From Streptomyces sp. NBS 14/10 (GTDB lineage Bacteria; Actinomycetota; Actinomycetes; Streptomycetales; Streptomycetaceae): 64,000 nt of DNA. The notes under the pieces are model-generated. The model was given only the letters and a program-made list of their open reading frames with translations. It ran no database searches and was not told where the DNA came from. Both the position numbers and the translations under genes were made by a program. This document shows positions 36,903 through 45,233 of the stretch, in pieces. Position 1 is the stretch's first letter; each line of letters begins with the position of its first letter. Where the stretch lies: positions 146,659 to 210,658 of the forward strand of contig NZ_NCSM01000012.1 in assembly GCF_002224125.1 (NCBI RefSeq), in the 5' to 3' direction.

Positions 36903-37853
36903 ATGCAAGGCAAGAAGATTCTCATCACCGGTGGAACCGGACAGGTCGCCAGGCCCGTCGCCGAGGCGCTCGCCTCGGACAACGAGGTGTGGTGCCTGGG
37001 CCGGTTCGGCGACGCGGACGCCCGTAAGGCCCTCGAAGGACTGGGCGTCCGCACCGCCACCTGGGACATGGCCACCGATGATCTGGAGGGCCTGCCGCGC
37101 GACTTCACCCACGTACTGCACTCGGCGGTGCACCGGGGCGACGGCCATGACTTCGAGGAGACCACGCGCATCAACGCCGTCGGCACCGCACGGCTGATGA
37201 CCCACTGCTCCGCCGCCGAGTCGTTCCTGTACGTATCGTCCGGCGTGGTCTACAACCGGGCCGATCGGACACATCGATACCAGGAGAGCGACCCGCTGGG
37301 CGGGGCGGCGCCGTGGCTGCCGACGTACCCCGTCGCCAAGATCACCGCCGAAGGAGTGGCGCGCGGCCTGGCCGAAACGCTTGGGCTGCCGACGGTGATA
37401 GCCCGCCTCAACATCGCCTACGGTCCGTACGGTCACGGCGGCGTGCCCATGATCCTGTTCAGGGAGATGCGCGGGGGACAGGCGTGCGCGGTGCCCCGCG
37501 AAGGGCAGAACTACTGCAACCTGCTGCACACCGATGACGTCGTCCGCCAAGTACCGCTGCTGTGGGGCGTCGCGCAGGCGCCCGCGCGGGTGGTGAACTG
37601 GGGCGGCGACGAGGAGGTCGGCATCACCGACCTGCTGGAGTACATGTCCGAGCTCACCGGAGTGCCGGTGCGGCTGGACCGCGGCGACTACAGCCGGGAA
37701 ACGGCGATCTTCGACCACGACGTCCGCCGCGGCCTGATCGGCGACTGCTCCATCGGCTGGCAGGCCGGTATCGCCCGCACTCTGTCCGACCTGTTCGAGG
37801 AGTACCGCGACCGCATCGACGAGCACATCGCCGCGCACGGAACATCCAAGTGA
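36903..37853 (+). CDS. NAD-dependent epimerase/dehydratase (extended SDR)
   Basis: The 316-residue extended short-chain dehydrogenase has the cofactor motif GGTGQVA at residues 10-16. The catalytic Ser is in YVSSGVVY, and Tyr142 and Lys146 are in the YxxxK motif TYPVAK. Such enzymes epimerise, dehydrate or reduce nucleotide sugars or thioester-bound intermediates. AGGAG lies upstream of ATG 36903. It is the third gene of the cluster, and its stop overlaps a possible GTG start of the next gene. Substrate is unknown; no sugar-nucleotide synthase is nearby, so a non-sugar substrate is possible. Confidence 0.87.
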   Translation: MQGKKILITGGTGQVARPVAEALASDNEVWCLGRFGDADARKALEGLGVRTATWDMATDDLEGLPRDFTHVLHSAVHRGDGHDFEETTRINAVGTARLMTHCSAAESFLYVSSGVVYNRADRTHRYQESDPLGGAAPWLPTYPVAKITAEGVARGLAETLGLPTVIARLNIAYGPYGHGGVPMILFREMRGGQACAVPREGQNYCNLLHTDDVVRQVPLLWGVAQAPARVVNWGGDEEVGITDLLEYMSELTGVPVRLDRGDYSRETAIFDHDVRRGLIGDCSIGWQAGIARTLSDLFEEYRDRIDEHIAAHGTSK

Positions 37854-37876
37854 CGAAGAGGAGTGGGGATTCGAGC

Positions 37877-39856
37877 ATGCGCAGGTCCGCAGATATCGAC
37901 GCGCTTGAGCAGGTACTGTGCGCGGCCCTCGGCACCAGCGCGCCTGTGTGCTCGCTGGCTCGACTGGGCCAGGGCGCCCGCGCGTTCGCCGGTCTGGACC
38001 CCGCGGTGCTCGACCGCCCCACCCTCGTCGCCGGCGGGGCCCCGTACCTTCCGACGAGCCCCGCCCCCACCGCCCAGGCCCTCGAAGAACTGCTCCGCCG
38101 CGCCGAGGCGCTGGACGTGTCCCAGATCCTGGTGCCCGGCGTGCGCCGCAGTGATGACACCGGCCCGCTGCGGGCGGCAGGGCTCATCCCCGTCGCCGCC
38201 GAAAGCGAGTGTGTCGTCCGGCTGCCCGGGGAGCCGGCGGCGGGTGCTTTGGACGATGTCCTGCGGGAGCGCCTTGGCGCCCAGCAACTCGGCGAACTGC
38301 GGCGCTGCCACGAGGAGGTGTCCCGTGGCGTCTCCTGGGAGCACATCCCGCTGAGTGACCTCGACGGGAAGCCCTGGGCGCGGGATGCCTTCGTGGAGCT
38401 CCATCAGCGCCAGGCCGAGCGCGACGAAGGCCACGACAGCCTCTACAACGCCGACGCCCTCGACGTACTGGCACAGGGAGTGCTGGCGGACCGCACCGAG
38501 ATGTTCGTGTGCCGCGGAGAGAACACCGTGGCCGGGGCCGGGCTCATCACGAGGTCCCACAACGGCAGGGGGCTCTACGTCCTCACGCAGGCCCTCGACC
38601 ACGACGATCCCGATGCGCGCCGCGACTTCTCCCTGGCGTCCGCGTACCGGCTGTACCTCCACACCCGGCACTCCGGCCTGGACTGGGTCCACCTCGGGCG
38701 GGGGGAGCCGCACCACATGCGGCGCCTCGGGGCGGACCTCTTCGTCCCCCTCGACCACTGGCTCCGCGCTCCCGGCCTCGCGGCCCCGGAGAAGGCGGAG
38801 GAGCAGGCGCTGTCGGAGTTCGCGACGCCCCCCGTCGCGGCGGTCCCGGTCCCGGGTCCGGCCCGCTTCCGAGCCGTGCCACGGTTCGACCAGATCGACC
38901 TGTCGAGCAACACCAACCCGTTCCTGGGTACCGAGGGCAACTATCCCGACCTGGACACGGCGGAGCTTGCTCACACATATCTGACGACCATCTCGCAGCT
39001 GCCCGGTCACGACGGCGTCGACGCGCTGACCGCGGAACACCTGCTGTTCACCAGCGGGGCGGTGGACGGCGTCCTGCTGCTCCTGGCAGCGCTGGCCTCG
39101 CCGGGCGAGGGCGTCTGTGTCACGCCCCCCACCTTTCCGCTCTACACCCACTTCGCCCGCGTCCTGCGCCTGCCCGTCACCGAGGTGCCGCTGGGTGGCG
39201 ACGATCTGTCCCAGGTCGACACCGAGCGGATCCTGGCGGCGGATCCGCGGGTGACCTTCCTGTGCGATCCGGGCAACCCCTCAGGCACCAGGATCGATCC
39301 CGCGCAGGTGCATGCCCTGGTGACACGCGGCCGTGGACTGGTGGTGATCGACGAGGCCTATGTCGAATTCAGCGAGAAGCCCTCGTACGCCGGGTTGGTT
39401 GCCCAGCACGACAACCTCATCGTGCTCAGGACGCTCTCCAAGGCATGGGGCCTGGCCGGAGCGCGCTGCGGGATCGCCCTGGCCGACCCCGGCATCATCG
39501 AGGCACTGCGGCGGGTGCAGGTGCCCTTCGGGTTCACCAACGCATCGCAGCGCGCCGCACGGGACCGGCTGACCAACTCCCAACCGGTGCTCGACGGCAT
39601 CCGGCGCATCCGCGCCGAGCGTGATCGGCTGGCCGGGGTACTGGTCGACCACCCCGCCGTGGACCGGGTGTTCCCCTCGGATACCAACTTCCTGCTGGTC
39701 CGGTTCCACAAGCACGAACGCGTCGTGGATCAGCTCAGCGGTGCGGGAATTCTCGTCGCCGACGTCGGGCGTCTCGTCCCCGACACCTGCCGCATCACCA
39801 TCGGCGATCAGCATGCGAACGCCGCCCTGCTCGAAGCACTCTCCTCTGCTCTGTGA
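37877..39856 (+). CDS. GNAT-like acyltransferase fused to PLP aminotransferase
   Basis: In the 659-residue fusion, residues 1 to about 300 look like a GNAT/FemAB-type acyltransferase (VHLGRGEPHHMRRLGADLF near its end). Residues from about 335 on are a fold-type I PLP enzyme of the HisC family (LSSNTNPFLG, DPGNPSGTR, DEAYVEFS). The PLP lysine is Lys522 in TLSKAWGLAGARCG, followed by FGFTNASQ. This could couple transamination or decarboxylation of an amino acid to N-acylation. ATG 37877 is chosen with GGAG upstream; an alternative GTG 37850 would overlap the epimerase stop by four bases. The fusion is unusual for either family. Confidence 0.85.
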   Translation: MRRSADIDALEQVLCAALGTSAPVCSLARLGQGARAFAGLDPAVLDRPTLVAGGAPYLPTSPAPTAQALEELLRRAEALDVSQILVPGVRRSDDTGPLRAAGLIPVAAESECVVRLPGEPAAGALDDVLRERLGAQQLGELRRCHEEVSRGVSWEHIPLSDLDGKPWARDAFVELHQRQAERDEGHDSLYNADALDVLAQGVLADRTEMFVCRGENTVAGAGLITRSHNGRGLYVLTQALDHDDPDARRDFSLASAYRLYLHTRHSGLDWVHLGRGEPHHMRRLGADLFVPLDHWLRAPGLAAPEKAEEQALSEFATPPVAAVPVPGPARFRAVPRFDQIDLSSNTNPFLGTEGNYPDLDTAELAHTYLTTISQLPGHDGVDALTAEHLLFTSGAVDGVLLLLAALASPGEGVCVTPPTFPLYTHFARVLRLPVTEVPLGGDDLSQVDTERILAADPRVTFLCDPGNPSGTRIDPAQVHALVTRGRGLVVIDEAYVEFSEKPSYAGLVAQHDNLIVLRTLSKAWGLAGARCGIALADPGIIEALRRVQVPFGFTNASQRAARDRLTNSQPVLDGIRRIRAERDRLAGVLVDHPAVDRVFPSDTNFLLVRFHKHERVVDQLSGAGILVADVGRLVPDTCRITIGDQHANAALLEALSSAL

Positions 39857-39894
39857 GCCATATCGTTCAGCCGTTCAGCCGAAAGGATCCGGTC

Positions 39895-40323
39895 GTGGGT
39901 AGCGATTCTCCCTCCGATTCCCCTCTTTCCAGCACTGTCGTCGCCGAAGGGTTCGATCGCTGGAGCCCCCCGCTGAAAGAGGATTTCGATAACAACGCCC
40001 ATAACGGCCGTGTTGGTCAGTCGCTGCTGAAAGAGACCGATTCGCTGCGCATCTGGGAGACCCATCTCCAGCCGGGAGAACGGATTTCCGTCCATCGGCA
40101 TGTCCTGCCCTACCACTGGATAGCCCTCACAGACGGCCAAGCCCGTCAGCACAACAGCGACGGCAGTACGCGGGAGATTTCCTATGTCCGCGGCCAGACC
40201 CGGTATTTTGATGTCGCGGCAGGGCGATACCACCTGCACGATCTGAAGAACATCGGCGATGAGGTTCTGTCGTTCCTGACCATTGAGACAAAGGGCGGGC
40301 CCAACGAGCCCATTCAGCTCTGA
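39895..40323 (+). CDS. Small cupin-domain protein of the biosynthetic cluster
   Basis: The 142-residue protein is a single cupin barrel with a His-rich metal site (ERISVHRHVLPYHWIAL, later GRYHLHDLKNIGDEVL). It could be an isomerase, oxygenase, or binding protein. GTG 39895 is used because AAAGGA lies seven bases upstream; a frame-extending GTG at 39853 overlaps the previous stop and would add 14 residues. It is the last plus-strand gene before a strong terminator. Some CDSs in the cluster, this one included, use less GC-biased codons than housekeeping neighbours. Confidence 0.78.
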   Translation: MGSDSPSDSPLSSTVVAEGFDRWSPPLKEDFDNNAHNGRVGQSLLKETDSLRIWETHLQPGERISVHRHVLPYHWIALTDGQARQHNSDGSTREISYVRGQTRYFDVAAGRYHLHDLKNIGDEVLSFLTIETKGGPNEPIQL

Positions 40324-40340
40324 AGAGGATTGAGATGTGC

Positions 40341-40372
40341 CGGCCCGCAGGGCGAAACCGCCCTGCGGGCCG
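40341..40372. terminator. Perfect 14-bp bidirectional terminator
   Basis: CGGCCCGCAGGGCG (40341-40354), loop AAAC, and CGCCCTGCGGGCCG (40359-40372) form a perfect stem between the converging cupin and carbamoyltransferase genes. Confidence 0.92.
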
Positions 40373-40377
40373 ACGGC

Positions 40378-42159
40378 TCAGCCCTCCTTCTTGGTGATCA
40401 CGTACCGGTCGATCACCAGGTAGTCGATCTCGGTGGCGAGGAAGCACTCCAGCGCGTCCCGCGGTGAGCAGACGATGGGCTCACCGGCCACATTGAACGA
40501 GGTGTTGAGGAGGCAGGGCACCTCCGTACGCGCCGTGAAGGCCCGCAGCAGCCGCGCGAGCTCGGGGTTCTGCAGCGCGTCGACTGTCTGGATCCGTGCC
40601 GTGCCGTCCACATGACAGGCGCCGGGGATCCGCTCCCGGTACTCCTTCCGCACCGGGAAGACGAAGGTCATATACGGGGACGAGGTCTTCTTGCCCAGCT
40701 CGAAGACGCGCGGAGCCTCGGATTCAAGGACGACGGGCGCGAACGGGCGGAAGGGCTCCCGGTGTTTCACCCGGAGATTGATGATGTCCTTGATGTCGGG
40801 GAAGGCCGGGTTGGCGAGGATGCTGCGGTTGCCCAGGGCGCGCGGGCCGAACTCGGCGCGGCCCTGGAACCAGCCCACGACGTTCTTCCCGGCCAGCAGC
40901 TCCGCCGTCCGCTCGGCGACCGCGGCGGCGTCGGGTTCCTCCTGCCATTCGACGCGATCCGCGTACTCCGCCAGCGCGTCCAGGACCTGCGTCTCGTCGT
41001 ACGAGGGCCCCAGATAGGGGGTGGTGACCGCGTCGGCGGGCCGGTTCCTGAGACCGGCGGTGTACACGGCCGCGCCGATGGCGACGCCCGGGTCGCTGGC
41101 CCCGAAGCTGACCTCCATCCCGGTGAGCGACGACCTCTCCAGCATCTTCGTATTGGCCACGCAGTTGAGCGCCAGACCGCCCTCGAAGAGCAGGGTGTCC
41201 AGATCGGAGGACGCGGTCAGGGCACGCAGCTGATGCGCGGTGATGGCCTCGACCATGTGCTGGGCAAGACCGGCGACCTTGACCCGGAAGTCGAACTGTT
41301 CGCGCTTCTCGCTGTCGCCGCCGAAGAGGCTGTCGAACAGTGCGTAGTAGGCCCCGATGTCCATGGGGATGGAGATGGTGTACGAACCGTCCTCATGCAG
41401 CCGCACCACGCGCTCGAGCAGCGGGTTGTGCTGCGGCGGCGGGCCGTACGCGGCCAGGCCCATCACCTTGTACTCGTCGTTGTTGGGCACGAACCCCAGA
41501 TAGCGGGTGATCCGCCCGTAGGCCACCCCGAGCGAACTGGTCATGGGCACGGTGCCGCCCTCGAACAGCCTGACCACGCCGTTCCGCAACTCGCCCATGA
41601 CGGCGGACAGGGTCTCCGCCCGGCCGTCGCTCACCAGGAAGGCGGCGTCGCCCCCGCCGGCCAGATAGGCCCCGCACATGAGATGGGCCAGATGGTGGGG
41701 CACCAGGGTGAGCTTGTTGGGATCCAGTTCATAGCCCGTGCGCTGGACGAAGTCGCTGTACACCGCCTCGCGGCTGAACATGCCGGCGTAGACCTCACCC
41801 GCGCTGCGCAGGGCGTCGAACTTGGCCGTGACCGGCAGGTCGGAGTCGCATATCTGGGAAATCATCTCCTCGGCCACGGTGGGCGAAAAGCGCCAGGGGA
41901 AAGCGAAAACGTCCACCTGGTCGAGGTCGACACCGGCGGAGTCCAGGCACCACTTGATTGCCTGGGCCGGAAAATCGGAGGTCTTCTTGACCCGGCTCAG
42001 CCGCTCCTCCTCGACTGCCGCAACCAACTCGCCGTCGATCACAAGAGCCGCCGCGGCGTCATGACCCACCAAAAGATTGCGGCCGACACCGGTCGCCCCG
42101 TAGAGACGTCCGAAAAGCTCCGCGCCTCTGCTGAATCCGTTGTAACCGAGCACGATCAC
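40378..42159 (-). CDS. O-carbamoyltransferase (TobZ/NodU/CmcH family)
   Basis: The 593-residue enzyme has an N-terminal Kae1-like domain (GHDAAAALVIDG, VEEERLSRVKK). The metal-binding His155 and His159 are in PHHLAHL and Asp178 is in FLVSDGR, spaced as in TobZ. The C-terminal YrdC-like motif WFQGRAEFGPRALGNRSIL follows, then a carboxy-terminal LLNTSFNVAGEPIV. It converts carbamoyl phosphate and ATP to a carbamoyl adenylate and transfers the carbamoyl group to a hydroxyl. The start is GTG 42159 with GGGAGG upstream. Although on the opposite strand, it converges on the cluster and probably tailors the same product. Confidence 0.93.
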   Translation of the reverse strand: MIVLGYNGFSRGAELFGRLYGATGVGRNLLVGHDAAAALVIDGELVAAVEEERLSRVKKTSDFPAQAIKWCLDSAGVDLDQVDVFAFPWRFSPTVAEEMISQICDSDLPVTAKFDALRSAGEVYAGMFSREAVYSDFVQRTGYELDPNKLTLVPHHLAHLMCGAYLAGGGDAAFLVSDGRAETLSAVMGELRNGVVRLFEGGTVPMTSSLGVAYGRITRYLGFVPNNDEYKVMGLAAYGPPPQHNPLLERVVRLHEDGSYTISIPMDIGAYYALFDSLFGGDSEKREQFDFRVKVAGLAQHMVEAITAHQLRALTASSDLDTLLFEGGLALNCVANTKMLERSSLTGMEVSFGASDPGVAIGAAVYTAGLRNRPADAVTTPYLGPSYDETQVLDALAEYADRVEWQEEPDAAAVAERTAELLAGKNVVGWFQGRAEFGPRALGNRSILANPAFPDIKDIINLRVKHREPFRPFAPVVLESEAPRVFELGKKTSSPYMTFVFPVRKEYRERIPGACHVDGTARIQTVDALQNPELARLLRAFTARTEVPCLLNTSFNVAGEPIVCSPRDALECFLATEIDYLVIDRYVITKKEG

Positions 42160-42574
42160 TGGCTCTCAGCCTCCCAAGCACAACAGTAGCCAAAGCTAGA
42201 ACAGGCTACTCGGCTCGCATACTTGAGGGATAGGCATGATGCGTAAACAGGTAGTGGTCCGATTTCCGGGCGACGGCGCCTCCGGGAGAAATTCGCACCG
42301 AATGTCGTACCGCTTTCCTGTGCCGACGACCGTCGGCCGGGTGCGGGGCCCGAGGTCCGGTCGGTGGGCCGGTCCGCCAACCGGTCCGTCGACCAGCCCG
42401 TCTGTTGGTCCGTCGGCCAGTGTCGATGCGGTGGCTGAATCGTGTCAACTTCTTTGGGCGGCACAACCCTTGACGCACGGCCGCATACGCCCATAGCTTC
42501 CTGGCCATCAAATCGAAACGTTTCAACTTCGGGCGGTGTTGAGCTGGGGACCGCCCTGCCCCCGAAGGAGACGC
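42160..42574. promoter_or_regulatory. Divergent promoter region, carbamoyltransferase and glycosidase operon
   Basis: The 415-bp gap contains degenerate repeats of GGTCCGTC/GGTCGGT type (about 42355-42425). A promoter TTGACG (42470-42475), 18 nt, TAGCTT (42494-42499) faces the glycosidase operon. A perfect palindrome GAAACGTTTC (42515-42524) lies just downstream of the -10, a repressing position. I could not pick out a clear promoter for the carbamoyltransferase gene. Confidence 0.6.
42515..42524. promoter_or_regulatory. LacI-family operator for the glycosidase operon
   Basis: GAAACGTTTC is a perfect 10-bp palindrome with a central CpG, flanked by T and A at matching distance, which is the standard LacI/GalR-family operator form. 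It lies 15 bases after the -10 element of the operon promoter. No lacI-type gene is in the window. Confidence 0.65.
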
Positions 42575-45175
42575 ATGCCATTGACCGGATCCGGAGCAGC
42601 CGCAGGGCCCCGTATGAGCCGCAGACGGGCGCTGGCCGCGGGTGGCGCGGCCGCCGCCGCGTGGGCCGTCGGACTGCCCACCCCCGCCTTCGCCGATGCC
42701 CCCGACCCCGCTTCTGCCGACGCCGACGCCGAGGCCGACTCCGTCGCCGCCCCCGCCCGGTTGGCGCCCTTCCCGCTCTCCGCCGTGCGGCTGCTGGAGA
42801 GCCCCTTCCTGGCCAATATGCGGCGCACCCTGTCCTATCTGCGCTTCGTCGACGCGGAGCGGCTGCTGCACACCTTCCGGCTGAACGTCCGACTCCCCTC
42901 CACCGCCCAGCCGTGCGGCGGCTGGGAGGCGCCGAACGTGCTGCTGCGCGGCCACAGCACCGGGCATCTGCTCTCCGCGCTGGCCTTCGCCCATGCGAAC
43001 ACCGGCGAGCAGACGTACGCGGACAAGGCGCGCGGAATCGTGGCGGCGCTCGCCGAGTGTCAGGCGGCCTCGCCCGGTGCGGGCTACCGGACGGGCTATC
43101 TGTCCGCGTTCCCCGAGCGGATCTTCGACGACCTCGAGGCGGGCGGCAAGCCGTGGGCCCCGTACTACACCATCCACAAGATCATGGCCGGGCTGCTCGA
43201 CCAGCACCGGCTCAGCGGAAACGACCAGGCCCTTGAGGTGCTGCGGGGGATGGCCGCGTGGGTCGACTCCCGCACCGCCCCGCTCGACGAGGCCACCATG
43301 CAGCGGCTCCTCGGCGTGGAGTTCGGCGGTATGAACGAGGTGTTGGCGGGGCTGTACCTGGTCACCGGCGACCCCGTCCAGCTGCGGACCGCGCGCCGCT
43401 TCGACCACCAGTCGCTCTACGGCCCGCTGGACGAGGGGCGCGACGAGCTCGACGGGCGCCACGCCAACACCGAGATCGCCAAGATCGTGGGCGCGGCCGA
43501 GGAGTACCGGGCCACCGGGGACCCGCGCTATCTGCGGATCGCGCGGAACTTCTGGGACTTCGTGGTGCGCGACCACTCGTATGTCATCGGCGGCAACTCC
43601 AACCAGGAGTTCTTCGGCCCGCCCGGGCAGATCGTCAGCAGGCTGTCGGAGGACACCTGCGAGAACTGCAACAGCTACAACATGCTCAAGATCGGCCGTC
43701 AGCTGTTCCTCCACGAGCCGGGCAGGGCGGCGTACATGGACCACTACGAGTGGACCCTGTACAACCAACTGCTCGGCGAGCAGGACCCCGACTCCGACCA
43801 CGGCTTCGTCACGTACTACACCGGTCTGTGGGCCGGGTCGCGCCGACAGCCCAAGGGCGGCCTCGGCTCCGCGCCCGGCAGCTACAGCGGCGACTACGAC
43901 AACTTCTCCTGCGACCACGGCACCGGGATGGAGACCCACACCAAGTTCGCGGACACCATCTACTTCCGCGACGAGGACGCCGGCGCCCTGTACGTCAACC
44001 TCTTCATCCCCTCCGAAGTGACATGGGCCGAGCGCGGATTCCGGCTGGTCCAGCGGTCCGGCTATCCCGACACCGACACCGTCCGGCTGACCGTCGCCGA
44101 AGGCGGCGGGCGGCTCGCGCTCAAGGTGCGGGTGCCCGGCTGGCTGGCGGACTCAGGACCTCGGGCCCGGGTACGGGTGGGCGGGCGGCCGGTGGACGCC
44201 ACACCGGTGCCGGGCCGCTATCTGACCCTCGACCGGCGCTGGCGCACCGGTGACACCGTCGAGCTGACCTTCCCGCGTGAGCTGGTGTGGCGCCCGGCGC
44301 CGGACAACCCGCATATCAAGGCGGTGTCGTACGGCCCGCTGGTGCTGGCCGGTGCGTACGGGGAGCAGGCCCTGAGCACCATCCCGGACATCGAGCCGTC
44401 GTCAGTGCGGCGAGTGGCGGGGCGTGGCGGGCCGGAGTTCACGGCGGTGGCCGAGGGGGAGAAGGTGCCGCTGCTGCCCTTCCACCGGGTGCACCACCAG
44501 AGCTACAACGTCTACTTCGCCGTTCCGCCGCGCGGCTCCGGGCGGCGCGAGATCGCCCACTTCCCGCTGGCCGAGGGCGCCGGGGCGACCAGCGCGGACG
44601 CGCTGCGCCGCTTCCCGGACGCCCGGCTGGCCGGCGGCGCCACCTGGACCACCGAGGGGCCGCGGGCGGTGGCGCTGGACGGGAAGGACGGCCATATCGC
44701 GCTGCCACCGGGGCTGCTGACGGGCCTGCCGCAACTCACCCTCTCGGTAAGGGTGTTCCTGGACAGCGTGGTCAACTCCGCCCGCGTCTTCGACCTCGGC
44801 TTTCACAAGAACACCTATCTGTTCCTCACCCCGCGCACCGGAGCAGGCAAGGCCCGCGCGGCGTGGAAGATCGCGGGTATGGAGGCGGAGGACTTCATCG
44901 ACGCCTCGGCCGCCCTGGAGCCGGGCCGGTGGACCCATCTGGCGCTCACCCTCGGCGGCGGCAGCGGCGTGCTGTACGTGGACGGCGCGGAGGCCGGGCG
45001 CAACGACGCGGTGGTGTCCGGACCGCTGCTGCTCGGCGCGACCACCCGCAACTACCTCGGCCGCTCCCAGAACCCCACCCACCCCTATCTGCACGGCGCC
45101 GTGGCCGACTTCCGCGTCCTGGGGCGCGCCCTGACCGCCGCCGAGGTCGCCGCGCTGCACCGCGCCAACGGCTGA
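42575..45175 (+). CDS. Secreted GH127-like beta-L-arabinofuranosidase with LamG domain
   Basis: The 866-residue protein has a Tat signal (MSRRRALAAGGAAAAAWAVG, from residue 14). An (alpha/alpha)6 catalytic domain of GH127/DUF1680 type follows (HSTGHLLSALAFAH, EFGGMNEVLAGLY, then SEDTCENCNSYNMLKIGRQL ending at Cys362 and beyond). A C-terminal concanavalin-like LamG domain spans about 670-860. Family members use zinc-bound cysteines to cleave beta-L-arabinofuranosides. The usual Cys-Cys pair appears here as Cys446-Asp447 in FSCDHGTGMETH. ATG 42575 is preceded by GAAGGAG. It is the first gene of a four-glycosidase operon behind a LacI-type operator. Confidence 0.83.
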   Translation: MPLTGSGAAAGPRMSRRRALAAGGAAAAAWAVGLPTPAFADAPDPASADADAEADSVAAPARLAPFPLSAVRLLESPFLANMRRTLSYLRFVDAERLLHTFRLNVRLPSTAQPCGGWEAPNVLLRGHSTGHLLSALAFAHANTGEQTYADKARGIVAALAECQAASPGAGYRTGYLSAFPERIFDDLEAGGKPWAPYYTIHKIMAGLLDQHRLSGNDQALEVLRGMAAWVDSRTAPLDEATMQRLLGVEFGGMNEVLAGLYLVTGDPVQLRTARRFDHQSLYGPLDEGRDELDGRHANTEIAKIVGAAEEYRATGDPRYLRIARNFWDFVVRDHSYVIGGNSNQEFFGPPGQIVSRLSEDTCENCNSYNMLKIGRQLFLHEPGRAAYMDHYEWTLYNQLLGEQDPDSDHGFVTYYTGLWAGSRRQPKGGLGSAPGSYSGDYDNFSCDHGTGMETHTKFADTIYFRDEDAGALYVNLFIPSEVTWAERGFRLVQRSGYPDTDTVRLTVAEGGGRLALKVRVPGWLADSGPRARVRVGGRPVDATPVPGRYLTLDRRWRTGDTVELTFPRELVWRPAPDNPHIKAVSYGPLVLAGAYGEQALSTIPDIEPSSVRRVAGRGGPEFTAVAEGEKVPLLPFHRVHHQSYNVYFAVPPRGSGRREIAHFPLAEGAGATSADALRRFPDARLAGGATWTTEGPRAVALDGKDGHIALPPGLLTGLPQLTLSVRVFLDSVVNSARVFDLGFHKNTYLFLTPRTGAGKARAAWKIAGMEAEDFIDASAALEPGRWTHLALTLGGGSGVLYVDGAEAGRNDAVVSGPLLLGATTRNYLGRSQNPTHPYLHGAVADFRVLGRALTAAEVAALHRANG

Positions 45176-45233
45176 CCCGTACCCCCGAACCTCCACCCCC
45201 GCCCGCACACCCTGTCCCTACGGGAGCACCCCC

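Noticed and set aside
42355..42425. GGTCCGTC-like repeats as a possible CRISPR or origin
   Set aside because: Units are short, degenerate and irregularly spaced, with no spacers and no replication genes nearby.
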